From an uncultured Christensenellaceae bacterium (lineage in GTDB: Bacteria > Bacillota > Clostridia > Christensenellales > UBA3700): a DNA stretch of 64,000 nt. A program made the translations under genes and the position numbers. How positions within the stretch are numbered: position 1 is the first letter of the stretch; every line of letters begins with the position of its first letter. The notes below the pieces were generated by a model. The model was not told the origin of the DNA. It made no database searches and saw only the letters and a list, made by a program, of their open reading frames with translations. Below are positions 6,968 to 20,100 of the stretch, one piece after another. The stretch is from positions 32,286 to 96,285 of the forward strand of contig CAJUMY010000005.1 of assembly GCA_910587685.1 (NCBI GenBank), in the 5' to 3' direction.

Positions 6968-7936
6968 TTACTTCTTAGCGTCTTCAGGTAAAAGATTACG
7001 AACGAAATCGTCCTTAGCGCTATCGTAGTAGTTATTCCAAGGAACTTCTTTCTCGTCGTAAGTAAACTTAACGTCGGACTTAAGAGAAACGCCGCCGTTA
7101 AAGATACCTGCAATCTTTATATCGTACTGCTCAACTACGTCATAGTGCTTGAATACGCCCTCTTCCCAAATCTGAACTACGAAAGAAAGCTCGGTACTCT
7201 TCGTTACCGTACCTTTATTACCCTTGAGCATATAGTTCATAACGGGGAGATAATCTTCAAAAGCGTCGGTTGCGTTACACCTAACTTCGAACTCATAGTA
7301 ACCGTCTTTCTTAACGGGAGTAGTAGTGCTTTCGATAGTGTCTTCGTTAACGATATACATGAAGAGTCTCGACGGATCGTTCGGGTTCTCCTTCTGGAAC
7401 TCGCTCATGCTAGCGAATTTCTTATCTATATCAAAGGCCTTAGCGTAGAGCTTATGATCGTAAAGCACAATATTCTTCTGATTAGCGGAAAGAAGTTTAA
7501 CGGCGCTATTATTATCGATAAAATACTTCTCCAAAACCTTAATGGTTATCGGCAAACCGCCGGCTTTCTTAGTTATAGAATTATTATGCATATACGTTTC
7601 GCCGTCCTTGCGGATACGGAGACCTTCGACAGCCTGCTGTATATCGAGACCGAGCATAGAAGTAGTAACGTCGCCGGTCTGAGAAACAGCGATATACTTA
7701 ACCTGCTCGTAATTGTGAACTGCTGCCATCATCATCTCGGTAGCGCTCATACTTTCATCTATTTCAATAAAGTCATCGAGTGTCTCGAGAGTAGTCGGCG
7801 CCGACTGTCCTATCTGCATGAGTTTCTTATCGAATTCGAAGCCGTCGCCTTCAGGCTTGCATGCAACAAGAGCGACAGTCGTCGAGACTACGATGAGAAG
7901 AACAAGCAATGTCAACATAATTTTCTTAGTCATCAT
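6968..7936 (-). CDS. Predicted lipoprotein, function unknown
   Basis: The 322-aa protein has a lipoprotein signal: basic MMTKK, a hydrophobic run, then a lipobox LVAC with Cys26. It should be attached to the outer face of the membrane. The mature part has no domain I recognise. It is a soluble mixed sequence with many Thr/Tyr-rich strand-like stretches, of the sort seen in beta-rich lipoproteins that bind hydrophobic ligands, but that is only an impression. Start: ATG at 7936 (or the next codon), seven bases after AAGGAT. It lies directly downstream of the 6399-aa surface protein gene but is separated from it by a terminator and its own promoter, so any shared function is inferred from position only. 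Confidence 0.85.
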   Translation of the reverse strand: MMTKKIMLTLLVLLIVVSTTVALVACKPEGDGFEFDKKLMQIGQSAPTTLETLDDFIEIDESMSATEMMMAAVHNYEQVKYIAVSQTGDVTTSMLGLDIQQAVEGLRIRKDGETYMHNNSITKKAGGLPITIKVLEKYFIDNNSAVKLLSANQKNIVLYDHKLYAKAFDIDKKFASMSEFQKENPNDPSRLFMYIVNEDTIESTTTPVKKDGYYEFEVRCNATDAFEDYLPVMNYMLKGNKGTVTKSTELSFVVQIWEEGVFKHYDVVEQYDIKIAGIFNGGVSLKSDVKFTYDEKEVPWNNYYDSAKDDFVRNLLPEDAKK

Positions 7937-7992
7937 TCATACCATCCTTTTTAGTTGTAGCGTTATAGTAAACGCTGAGTGCTTATGTTATT

Positions 7993-8021
7993 ATAATATA
8001 ATAGTTTCGCGATTTTATCAA
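7993..8021 (-). promoter_or_regulatory. Sigma-A-type promoter for the small lipoprotein gene
   Basis: TTGATA (8021-8016), 17 bases, TATTAT (7998-7993) on the minus strand, about 50 bases from the start codon. Confidence 0.7.
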
Positions 8022-8110
8022 GCAATATCGTTAATTTTTTGCTATTTAATATTTTTTTAAGATTTACATAATATTTACATTATATTATCTTAGCAAAATC
8101 CATATTTTGG

Positions 8111-8148
8111 AATAAAATAATCGACGGTCACCTTCGCAGCAACCGTCG
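8111..8148 (-). terminator. Terminator of the 6399-aa protein gene
   Basis: CGACGGT (8122-8128) pairs with ACCGTCG (8142-8148). The minus strand continues into ATTATTTTATT. It lies 14 bases after the stop at 8162. Confidence 0.75.
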
Positions 8149-8161
8149 TTATTTGTTATTC

Positions 8162-11100
8162 TTACTCTTCGTTAGTCTCGACCTGTTCTTCCGAAACTTC
8201 GGGGAAAAGCTCTTTCTCGATGTCGAAAGCTACGTCGTTCTTAGCCGCTGCCTTCATCATCTTGCTTGCGCTCTTATACTCCTTCTTCTTACGCTTGTCA
8301 ATATCTTTAAGAAGCGCCGCGTTGGCTTTCGCATTCTTCTCTACTTCGAAGTTGAAGTCTCTCTTTCCTGCCGCAGGCATAGTCGCTATAGAAGAAATTC
8401 CCGATATGAGCATTGCAAGCACGATAAGTATCGCAACGAGCAATATAGCGTATACTACGTATTCAAGAGTTCTGTCGTGCTCTACGAATTTATACTTTCC
8501 GTCTTTCTCAAAGACTACGTCGTACAGATCGTTGCCGATAACGTTGTTCTCTTCGAGATATGCGTTGACGAGTTTATCGATTTCTTTTTCGGTATATACT
8601 CCGTTGAGAGAAAGAACTATAGAATCTCCTTTTCCGCCTACCGACGTAACCAAGTTAACGGTAGTGGTGTTCTTTACTTCGTCGGCTCTTACGTCTCCTA
8701 CCGTAACGGTATAGACGAGTCTTCCGATATTGAGCTTCTTCTCTCCGACAACTGCTTCTGCAAGTTCATAGTTGCCGTTGGTCAATCCGACGAGCGTTAC
8801 GTCCTGTTTGCCCATAGCTTCCTTCCAAGTGTAGATACCGCCGAGGCTCTCAGCTTTATCTGCGCCTACGAGATCATCGGAAGCGAGCAACTTGTCGAGC
8901 TTGGTAGTCGTCTTGTTATCGTAAGTGTACTCTTTGCTTACGCTGCCGTTCTTGAACGTTACGTTTATCTTCTTCGGAGCTACAGTCAAAGTCTCTGCGG
9001 ATACCGCGTTGAGTCTGTGGTTGCTATCAAGCGTTACCGTAATATTTTCAACGGTATGAGCGCCTGCCGTAAAGAATACTTCCGAAACGTTATCGTTATT
9101 TACCGTAGTTCTTCCGAATTTGTATTCGAAATCGAACGCCGTATCTTTCGCAAGGCTCCACTCCTCGTTCTCGAGAGTTCTTACGCTTGCGGTAAAGCCT
9201 GTGAACGTATCGCCGTAAGTGATCTCTTTTTCGTTCGGGATAAGAACTACGTCGACCGACTTCGGACTGACAGTAAGCTTGCCGCTCTTGATAGTCTTTA
9301 TGACGTTATTCTTATCTATATTGGCGTTAGCCGCGTCGCCTACTGCGTAAGCTATTTCATATACTCCCGTATCAAGATGCTCGCCGTATGCGTGGACGTT
9401 GCCGTCTGCGCCTACAAAGTTGAGCGTAAGAGCAAGATCGAACTTCTTAGCGTACATATTGCTCATAATATCAGCTATGCTATCGCCGTAAGTCATCGAA
9501 GTATTGTTATATACGATACCGACCGTTCTCTTAGTAACTTTGTACGAGTTGTTGAATATTCCGTATCCCGCTTCGCTGTCATACGTAAATCTGCTGTTCG
9601 CTATAACGTACTCCGTAACGTCTTCTCCGATACGATCGCTGATTATTCTCACGCCGACCCTGTGTTCGCCGGAGTTGACGGCGCTCTCTTCGTCGAGGAA
9701 GAACGCTTCCGCTCTGAGCTGCGCGTACGAATTGATACCTATCGCTACCGCCGACGTTGTTAAAGTCGGAAGAGCTCCGTTGTACTCGGACGACGTAGAT
9801 ATGAGTCTGAAGCCGTCGTTTATCGTGATATTGCGTACGCCTATCGATCCCAAATTCGTAGTCAGGTTATAGTTGTTCTCGCCGACCCTCGTACCGTTTG
9901 CCGTAAGATATACGTTCTCTGCGGTGATCGAGTATTCTCCAAGCGAAGTTACTATTCTCACGCCGTCGTATACGGTGGTGATCTCATCTATTATCGGATA
10001 AGAACCTACGCCGACTCTCATACTCGTAACGGCATTGCCTTCGCTGTCTTTGATACTAGTTGCAAAATATCCGTTAGGATCTTTGACGGTTCCGAGATAC
10101 GAGAGCTTATTCATCGTATTTTCAGAAATATCGACCGTGTAATCAGCCTTGTTGACAGTTACCTTAGGCTCTCCGAGAACCGTTATAGCATAGTTATCCG
10201 AAGCTATGTTGCTCGTCAAGTCGTATTCTCCGACCTCTATCATACCGCTTATACCGGCAATATAGAGATAGCTGTTTTTAGAAATAGCTTTCTTTATATC
10301 TCCCGAAACGATGCCTTTACCGTCGCCGCTTACGCCGTTGATTATTTCGCTTACGAGAAGGTCTCCTGCGATATTATGACCCTGACGCAACGGATCGAAC
10401 GTATACTCTCTGTCTGAAAGCGTTACGCTTACCTTTGCCTTTTCTATGTTACCGCTAAGGAGAAGAGTTCCGTTGACAACAAAGTTCTTCTCGATGACTC
10501 CGCTTGCGGTAGCCTTGACAGGTATAGCGTTACCTACTCTGCCGTCGTTGCCGTATACGAGTCTGACGTTTTCATTGAAAACAGTCTTGAGACTCTCTAT
10601 CTCTTCTTCGCTGTATACCGCGCCGAGCTTAGCGAAGATATCCGAAACGTCGGTATCTATCGAAGCGCTCGTCAACGCTTTGCCGTTCGCGTCTCTGGCG
10701 TACTCTCTCGTGAGAACGCTTATATCTTTTGCGCTCACCGAATACGGAACTATCGTATGCTTATAATCAAGACTTCCGAGCACGGTCACGCCGTCTTCTG
10801 CAAAGAACTGACCCTTAACGGTATATTCGCCTGCGTCTATCCTTCCTTCGCTCACGCCTTCGACGTTAGTTACGAACGATACCCCGCTAGGAGTTACGAA
10901 CGAGCTGACCACGCTGGTCGCTCCGCTCATAAGATCGAAATCGTTGCCCAAACCGTCGAACGAGAACTCGCTGCGCTGATTCTTCACGATATACTGACCT
11001 ACGCCGAATTCGACCATATTGACGGTAACGTTGATAGCCGTATTCTTAACACCGCCGTCGTAGCTGTACGAGATAACGTCGGTATAACCGGTTCTCATCG

Positions 11101-14100
11101 TGTTGCCGTCTATAACGTATCCGTTGAGGAATACGTTTCCGCTGACGTTGCCGATATTGATCTTGATGTCTCCGTTTAGTCCTTCTTCGGTAAGAACGGC
11201 TCTGAGATCGTTGCCTTTCATAAGAGCAGTCCTCTTTTCATCGCTCGAAAGACCGCATATAGTGACTTTGATCGGCAAATAGAAGTTGATATTGGTAACG
11301 CCTTCCGGCAATTCGTCGATGCTGAACGTCGTAACTTCGATATTCTCATCGCCTTCCGTTCTGTACGCTACGAAATCCCTCTCCGTATTCATCATAACGG
11401 TTCTTCCTTCGTGGAAGTACTTATTGTTATGCGCGTCGTAATGATTGATCTTTATGATCCTGGTATTCGTGCCGTCGTAAGCCGTACCCATTATCTCGAA
11501 CGTTTCTTCGTACGTTATAACGGTAACGCCGCTCTCGATCTTTCCTCTGAAGATATTTCCTTCAGCCTCGTCGCTTCTGTGATGGAACTCTATGATGAGG
11601 TTCTGAACGGTCACGTTCTCGTGTATCTGAGCTGTAGTCGAATTTAGTTCTTCGAACTTGATAACGCTGTATCCGTCGCCGCCGTCGAGCGTGAACGCTC
11701 TAGTCGCCAATACCTCGCTCACGTCGGTAACTGCGGTGAAGTCTATATCTCCGTACATGAAGAACGTCTTTCCTTCGAGTAGATCGCTCTTATTTATAGC
11801 GGCGATGGCTTTGACGTAAGCGGCGTAATTAGAACCTTCGGCTCTTACGTTCTTTTCGCTTCCTATAACGTTGCTGATATACTCGGCAACTATATCTCCG
11901 CCTATCGAACCGTTAAGAATGATAGCTTCGTTGTCATAATGAACGGCGCTCGCAACGCTTACTCCTACAAGATAGTATCCTCTATTCTCTTCGTTAAGCG
12001 CGTCGCCGAAGGTGACCGAAAGATTACCGTCTTCCGTAACGGCAGCAACGTACGCTCCGCTGCCCGCGAGTTTCTCTACCTCGCCGAGGTTGATATATCC
12101 TACTCCTGCATTCTCTGCCTTTTCGCCGGCAGTCCATACGTTTACGCAGTCGGAATCATCGCTCATCAAGAGTTTACCGAATACGATAACGTTCTCGACC
12201 TTCGAAGTTCCCTGAATATCGAGAGTTCCTTCGCCTCTTACGATAATATTCTTAAGAGTTGCCGATTTGTCGACTGTTTCGTCGTTATTGATAGTAAACT
12301 TATAACCCTTGATATCTATCGTAGCGCTATCTCCGCCTACGAGCTTATTATTGCTAGTGAACGTTACGTCGCTCTCAAGAACGATATCGTCGGTCAATTC
12401 GAATTCGTAATTTATATCGTCCGCTTTACCCAAGACTCCGAGAGCCTTAGCCGACGATATCTCCGTTAGATACTCGACGGTATATACTCCGTTCGTCTCC
12501 GCTCCGTCGAACGCTATCTCGGCATATTTATCCTCCGTGACCTTACCTTCCTTAAGTATGAATACAAGATATTCTCCCTTAGCGAATGATATGGAGCTTA
12601 GAGTATTATCTGCGCCGATGATCGTCTTATCGGGAGCTATAGTATTTCCTGTCGGATCCTTACCGAGTACGACGTTCGTATAAGAATTGTCAAACTCGGC
12701 AGTCTCGTTGCTGGTGAGAACTACTACTCTCTCGAACTCGGTCTTGTCTTTGGCGTTGGCAATTATATCAGCCGCAGTGAGAGACGTCTCGCTCGCGTCG
12801 ATTATAATATCGTGTATCTTACCTACGTAACCGTTAAGAAGAGCGTTATCGTCCGTCGTTATCTTGACAGTGTGACCCTGACCGTTGATAGTAGCGCTGT
12901 TGCCGCCGCTCACGGTAGTGAGTTCGCTGTAACCCGAATCGAGAGTTATATCGCTGGTTATGAGTATCTCGCCGTTAACGGTGGATATGGTTTCGTTAAT
13001 GGACGCGATACCGTTCCAAGTTTCGGTGTTCGATATCTCGTTCGTCATAAACGTGAGAATATATCTCTCGTTCGTGCCGAGATCGTCTGTAGCGAGCGCA
13101 GAATTAGACTTGAGTTCTCCTACGGTATTATCCATATTGAGGTACTTGAATCCCGTGAATATCTTTCCTACGCTGCCGAGCTTAGACCAGACGTTCATAT
13201 CGACTATACCTTTAGTTCCTCCGGAATAAGGATCCAATCCCAGTCCCTGTCTCGAAACCTTTATATCGAGGATATCTCCGATATTGAGATCGCCGTTGCT
13301 TCCGTATACATTCATATCTATCCAGAGACGCGACATCTGAGCGTAATCGCCGATAACGTTCGGGATAGTAGTCTGATACTGCTGTATGAGCAGCGTATTC
13401 GGAATATTCTTGAACGTCTTTCCGGGATACGTATTTCCGTCTTTATTTGTATTGATTATTATAATATTCGTCTGCTGTCCGCTCATTGTCTCGTTAACGT
13501 TGGACTGGAATACAGAACTGTTCTCCTGACCTTGATAGTTAACATATACGATAAAGTTCCTGATATCTCCGCTGTCGCCTACATTCGTAAATAGCGGACT
13601 ATAATTATCGCCGAAAACGATCTTATATCCGTTACCGTCGAGAGTACCGTTGAATGCAACAGCGTACTTGCTGTCGCCGTCGCCGAGCGAATCCCTTTCT
13701 CCGATATTGATATCTCCGTTGAGCATAATGATAACGTCTCTGAAATCGAATCCGTTATCGAGAAGGAAATCCATCTCGTCGAGAGTCTTCTCCGAGTTGA
13801 TAGCGACCATAGTCGTCGCGAGGTAGTAATACGTCGTATTTCCAAACACTTTATAGGTATACGGGAATAATTGATCGTTATCAAGACCCTCGCTAAAGTC
13901 GTGGAATCCCTCGATATTCGCCGCGTTATCCGTTTTGAGCGGAACGTTACCGATAATTCTTATCGTATTGTCCTCGCTGATACCGCTCATTACAGATGAC
14001 TTAGTACGCGCTACGAACTTCGTAGCCGAGTCGATCGTCACGTTAGTGAATTCGAAACTTCCGCTAGCTCCCATATACGATATAGCGTCGTTATCAGGTA

Positions 14101-17100
14101 TATCCTCAACGCTTCTGTAAATATCGTCTTCGGAAAGAATAACGTTCTCGAGCTTGGTATTCTCGAATCCTACTGTTCCGCGAGCGGTAACGATAAGATT
14201 CTTAAGCGTAGCGTCGCCTCCGAATACCTTGTCACCTTCGTGTATTGCAAGAATATGTATAACGCCGCCGTAGTTACCGTCAAGAATAGCCTTTACCGAC
14301 GAAAGATCGCTGTCGATGCTTATATCATTCGTAACGTAAATAGTCGGTATAGTCTCGAACCATTCGCTTCCGCTCTTTCTTACCGAGAAGTTATTGAGGG
14401 CTATAAGGTGATCTTCGCGCTCTACGGTATTTCTGTACTCGAGCGTTATATCGAAGTTTCCTGCGTCCGGCGAAATGCCGTCAACGTTGAGAATACCTTC
14501 TCCGCCGTTGCTTTCGTCTACGACGATGCCCGTAGCCGTATGATGCCAGAACGTAAACATACCTCTGCGTTCTTCGGTAAGCACGGCTCTCAAAATAGCA
14601 GTGTTTCCTTCCTCATTCTCGATATACTCGATGTCGTTGAAGCTCTCTACTCTGACTACGTGTCTGCCGTTATATCTGTGCATATTGCTCTGCGCAGTAT
14701 CGGTTATTATCCAAGCGTTGATATCCTCGCCCGTAGTAATATCCGCATTGTTCTGTACCCACGCCTTTACTATTCTACCGATAGCGGGAGTCTCCGTTCC
14801 GTTATTTCTGAACTTAATGAAGAGATTCTTGACGGTAACGGAATTATCCGCAAAGCCGACAACGCCGCCCTTATAGATATCTCCTCTTATGATAGCTTTG
14901 TCTTCGAAGCTCGTGACCGATACGTTGGTAACGGAACTGATTCCGTCAACGTTACCGACGATACCGCCCGCGGTACGGCCTACGATAGCGCCGTTCGCCT
15001 TGTTATTCGTCGTAACTCTCGTAAGACTCGAATTGTTAGCGCGACCGACAATACCTCCGACGCCTACCTCGTTCTGTACGCTATCTGACATACGTATGCC
15101 GCCGTAGTTATCTACTACCGTATTCGCAACGTAACCGTTCGTGATATATCCTATCGCGCCTCCGGCATTGATACTAGCGTATATCTCGCCGTTATTCGTG
15201 ATACGGTTGAGTCCCGCCTGATTTTCGGTAAACTCGCCTGCCTCGCTGAACGAGCCTCTTGCTATAGTCGTATTATCGGCAAAAGCCGCCAAGATACCGC
15301 TGTATACCGAATCTCTTATATTGCCGAGACTATGCGCGTTGAACTCAACGTCGATATTAGCTATAACGGAATCTTGAACGTATCCGAAGAGACCGGTGTA
15401 CTTATTGACGTTGATGCCGCCGTTGATGACTATCTTACCGCCGTTACCGTTAAACTTTCCGTTGAACGGATGCTCAAGCGTACCTACAGGGTCGACTGCG
15501 ACGTCAAACGTAAGCGTCAAGCCCTCTCTCAAGCTGAATACCGCCGTCGATACGTCTCTTCCTCCGTTGACGAGCTGTACGAAATCGTTCCACTCTTTAA
15601 CGCTCTCTATGGTGGTCTTCAAGAATACCACGTTGTAGATGATCTTCTGTCCTGCGCTTGCAACCGCAGGTACGAATTCGAATCCGTCTTCGATAAGCTC
15701 TCCGTTTTCATACCAACCGTTAAAGCCTATTTCACTGCTTATAGATTTAGCTGTAAACTTGAATCTCTTTCCTGCCTGAATATCTGCATTTCTTGTAACT
15801 TCAACGTCTCCGGAGTTCTCCATAACGATTATAGACGAGTCTCTGACGCTGGTATTTTCTCCGAACTCTCTGTTCGAATCCTCTACTATCAAGAAGTTGT
15901 TGCTTCCCGTCATACCGCCGTTGTAGTCGTATCTGTTATTGGAGTTATTAGTTCTTATATACAGTTCGCCGGCTTTAGGCTCGTTAAGAGCTTTCGCAAC
16001 GAGATTATCAATATTAGACTCGTTGACACCTGCAAAGAATCCGACCTTGTCGCCCTTCATATAATAGCCGAGCGAACCTATCTTTCCGAAGGTGATTATA
16101 CCGTCGCGAATAATACCGCTGTTGCTACCTACGTAACCGCCGACTTCGGTTCTGTTGCTATCCGACTGAAGAGCCGCGCCGTCGCCGACGTTTATGTCGA
16201 GATATTCTATAACGCTGTTATTCGAAGCGTAGCCTACGGCGTAGCCTACTGATTTGCTTCCTACGGAGCCTACTCCGTAAATTATCGCGAGCGAATTAAT
16301 ATTGATAACGCTCTGATCGTTGACGTTTCCTCCTATCGAGCCGTTATTCTCGACTGCGAGGTAACCGAACGTACCTCTCATATGGAATACGCCGTTCACG
16401 GTCATGCTCACGTTTCTGATAGAACCGTTATTGACGCCGACGAATACCGAAAGCATATTTGCTCTGTTGCTCTGATCTCCGACGTTTGCATTGACGTTGA
16501 CGTTGATGTTGTTTATAGAGCCGTTATTCTCGCCTACGAATATACCTCTCGCCTTCTTGGTCTCGAGTACGTAACCGAAACTTACCATAGCGTTTTGAGC
16601 GCCGACGTTGAACGTAACGTTCTTGATCTCGGAAGTTGCTCCGAGCGACGCTATCAATACGAATTCTTTCTCCGCAACGTTTCCGTCGACTCCGACGATA
16701 TTAATAGAGTGGCTATTACCTTCTATCTTTGCGGAAAGTTCCTTCGTAACCATGTTAGCTTGGCTTGCGGCAATCTCAAGGTCGCTTTCTAGAGTGAAAT
16801 TGATGTTAGCAAGCGGATAGCCTGCGTTGACGTCATAAGCTATCTGGCGCCAGTCGTCGCTGTTTTCGATAGAATTCTTAACGTTAACGTATTCGTATAC
16901 GAGACCTACGGAACCTCTAGCAATAGCGATGCTGTCGCTTCCCGTAGCGTTGACGCCTGCCTGAGCATAGTTAGCGAAGAACTTGCCTACGCCGTTTTCG
17001 TCCGCGCGCTTGAATTCTATTCCGGAAGCGCTCACGTTCGCCACTATCTGCTCCGTTATCTGACCTACCATGGTGAGCACGTTGACTCCCGATTTTCCGA

Positions 17101-20100
17101 CAGCCGTCGTAGAAGCGACTCTGTTGCCGGTAGTAGTAGTCAGATACCATAAGTTATTCGTCATCTTTTCGGTTACCGCAATACCGCCCGCAGCGTACAT
17201 TGCGTCGCTCATTGTCGAGCCGTTAGCCGAAGTTATCAACGAATTATTGATATTACCTTTATTATAAGCGATAGCTCCGATATATGTCTCGGGTATCTCC
17301 GTCTGAACGCCGCTTGTATCGGTCACGATACGTTTGCTGACGCTAATATCGCCCTGACTGTAAATGATGAGATCGCTGATGCTTCCTTCTTCACCGATAT
17401 ATCCGAATATGCCCGCATAGCCTTCGCCCTTTATCGGACTTGCTACTCTTAGGATCTTTCCGTGTCCGTTGAAAGCGCTCACGAACGGAGAAGACTCGTT
17501 CTTTCCTATCGGTTCGAGCGTTTCGCTGCCCTCGACGACGAGAGAATCTATATCGCTGTCTATCGAGAACGTTACGTTATATAGCGTACGCTTTGCGGTA
17601 TTTATATCCGCGCTGTTGATCTCTTCTACAGCCTTTCTGTATTCTGCTTCGTTCGATATTATAACGTCGAAGCCGGAAATGAACGACGGAACAGTCGTAA
17701 GCGTAAGGTTGGTTCCTATCGACGAACAACTCGACATATCGCTCGAGTCGTAAACGTAGATATCCGCGTCCGACGTTACTTTGAACGAACCGTTCTCATT
17801 CGCTCTTATATCGGTGAATTCGAGGTCTCTGCCTATAAGTTTAACAACGCTCACGCCGCTTATCGGAGACATAGCGTCCTCTTTTGCATTGTCGACTACG
17901 AGGACTGTATTGATGAGCGTACCGCTCGAAGTACCTACAACGACGTTCGTATTATTGCTTACGATTTTTGCGCCCTTATCGTACACGAGTACGTTCTCGA
18001 TGAGTCCGTAGCTGTGTCCGACTATCAATCCCGCGTATCTTGTAGCCGCGTTGACGTCGTCGCCGGCGCTTACTACAGTGAAACCGTCTTCGAATACGAA
18101 GCTGATATTCTTAATTATACCTTCTTCGGTCATATATCCGATAAAACCTGAGTACTCGCCGTATATGCTTCCCTCTTTGAACGTAAGAGTATGACCGTTA
18201 CCGTTAAGAGTAGCTTTGAATCCGTTATCTATAGTATCGGATATTACCGTATGATTGCCGACGAGTTCGACGTCTGCGTTAAAGTCGAATACAAGACCGC
18301 TGACGTTGAATACTCCGCTGTTTATTCTCATAGCTATTCTGATGAGATCGTCTGCGTCGTTTATAACGGTATTGAGGAATACCATCGAGTAGACGCTTCT
18401 CTTGGCGGCGGAAGATAGTTCGGTTGTCTCAGTCTTCGCGGGATCGAGGTTAGTTCCCTGCGAATCGAGAAGTCCGAAATAAGGAGCCGTTCCGTTATAG
18501 TCGGATCCGAAAGCAGAGCTTATCGTTATCTTATTACCGTTTATAGCAGTAGCGTAATCGACGCCTATACCTCTGTCGTCGTGCGGCTTATGGATATATA
18601 CGGTATTGAATATGCTATTAGTCTCGCTGGCAGAAGGAGCGACGATCGCAGATTTATCCGCAAGGTAATCCGTTACGAGATATACGCCTTCGGAATTAAG
18701 AACTGCGCCCTTAGTATTGTTATTACCGACGATACCGCCGAATCTGTTCGGATAGTTGATCGGCTTATCAGCTCTGTACTCTACAACGCTGTTTTTGATA
18801 GTTCCCTCGTTGACGCCGGCAATAGAACCCGCGTAGTTCCAGAAGTCAAAATTATTCGTCTTGACTACGAGCTTAAGATTTTCGATAATTGCGCTCGAAG
18901 CAAGGTAAGCGAAGAATCCAGCGTTACCGCCGCTACCTGCCTTTATCGTGACGTCCTCGCCGATAGTGACTGTGTGACCCTGCGCGTTAAATCTAGCCTT
19001 GAACATCGAAGAGAGCGAACCTATCGACTGGAATACTCCGCCTTCGACTCCCGCTTCGAGAAGCGATGCCGCGTCTATATTGATATCAACGTCAAGATAG
19101 AACTGCTCCATAGAGTCTATATTGAATCCCTTGACGTTGTTCGCAAAGTTGATAAGATCGTCAAGCGAAGTCATATAAGTCTTGATAAGAGACACGGTAT
19201 ATATAGTAGCGTCGTCGCTTATCGGATATTCTACGTTGAATCCGCTGTAACCGCTTTCCGCGTACTTGCTATTTGCGGTATGCGTGATAACGCCGCCGTA
19301 CTGATTCTTCCACGGAGCGACTCTCGTAGGAAGCACGTCGGTATCCACAAAGAACGCAAGAGTCTTGTCTCCGCCTTCATAGTCGACGTATTCTACGAAT
19401 AGATCGTTGCTTACGCCGCCGAGGTTGATTATACCGATATTCGGGAGCGAAAGGAAGTCCGTAGCGTTAGCGAATTTTCCGTTAACGGCAGGCATTCTGT
19501 CGTTCTGGTATATAACCCACACGTTATCGAATACAGCCTTCTCTCCTACTAAGCCGGCGAACGCGCCGACCTTATCGTTCTTAAGATTGTTATAATCCTC
19601 TATATCGTTAAGTTTCGGGATATTCGCCGAATCGGCATCGTTCCTGAATTTAACGAATACGTTATTTACTTTACCGTAAACGCTACCTGCGAAACCGCCT
19701 GCGCTGACCGCCGCAATACTTCCGATATTTGCGTTAACGTTGACAACGATATCGTTGACTACGCCGTGCTCTCCGATTATTCCGAAGAGACCCGCGTTAG
19801 CGCCGTTGATATTCTTGTCTATAGTTATGCTGTGTCCGTTACCGTTGAATACGGAGTTGAAAGCGTACATGTTGCCGAACGGTACGAAGTTCTCCTTTGC
19901 AAGAGTATTGATATCGTCCACTCTCTGACCTTCAACGCCGATGACTATATCGGTATAAAGGTTGATGTTGATATCGTAGAAGAGATCGAACTCGTTGACA
20001 GCGTTATTTACTTCCGAGAATTCGTCACCGTTGTTGATGTCGAGTTTGAAGTTAGAGAATACGACTACTCTGTTCGTATCCTGACCGAGAGTCTTGAGGT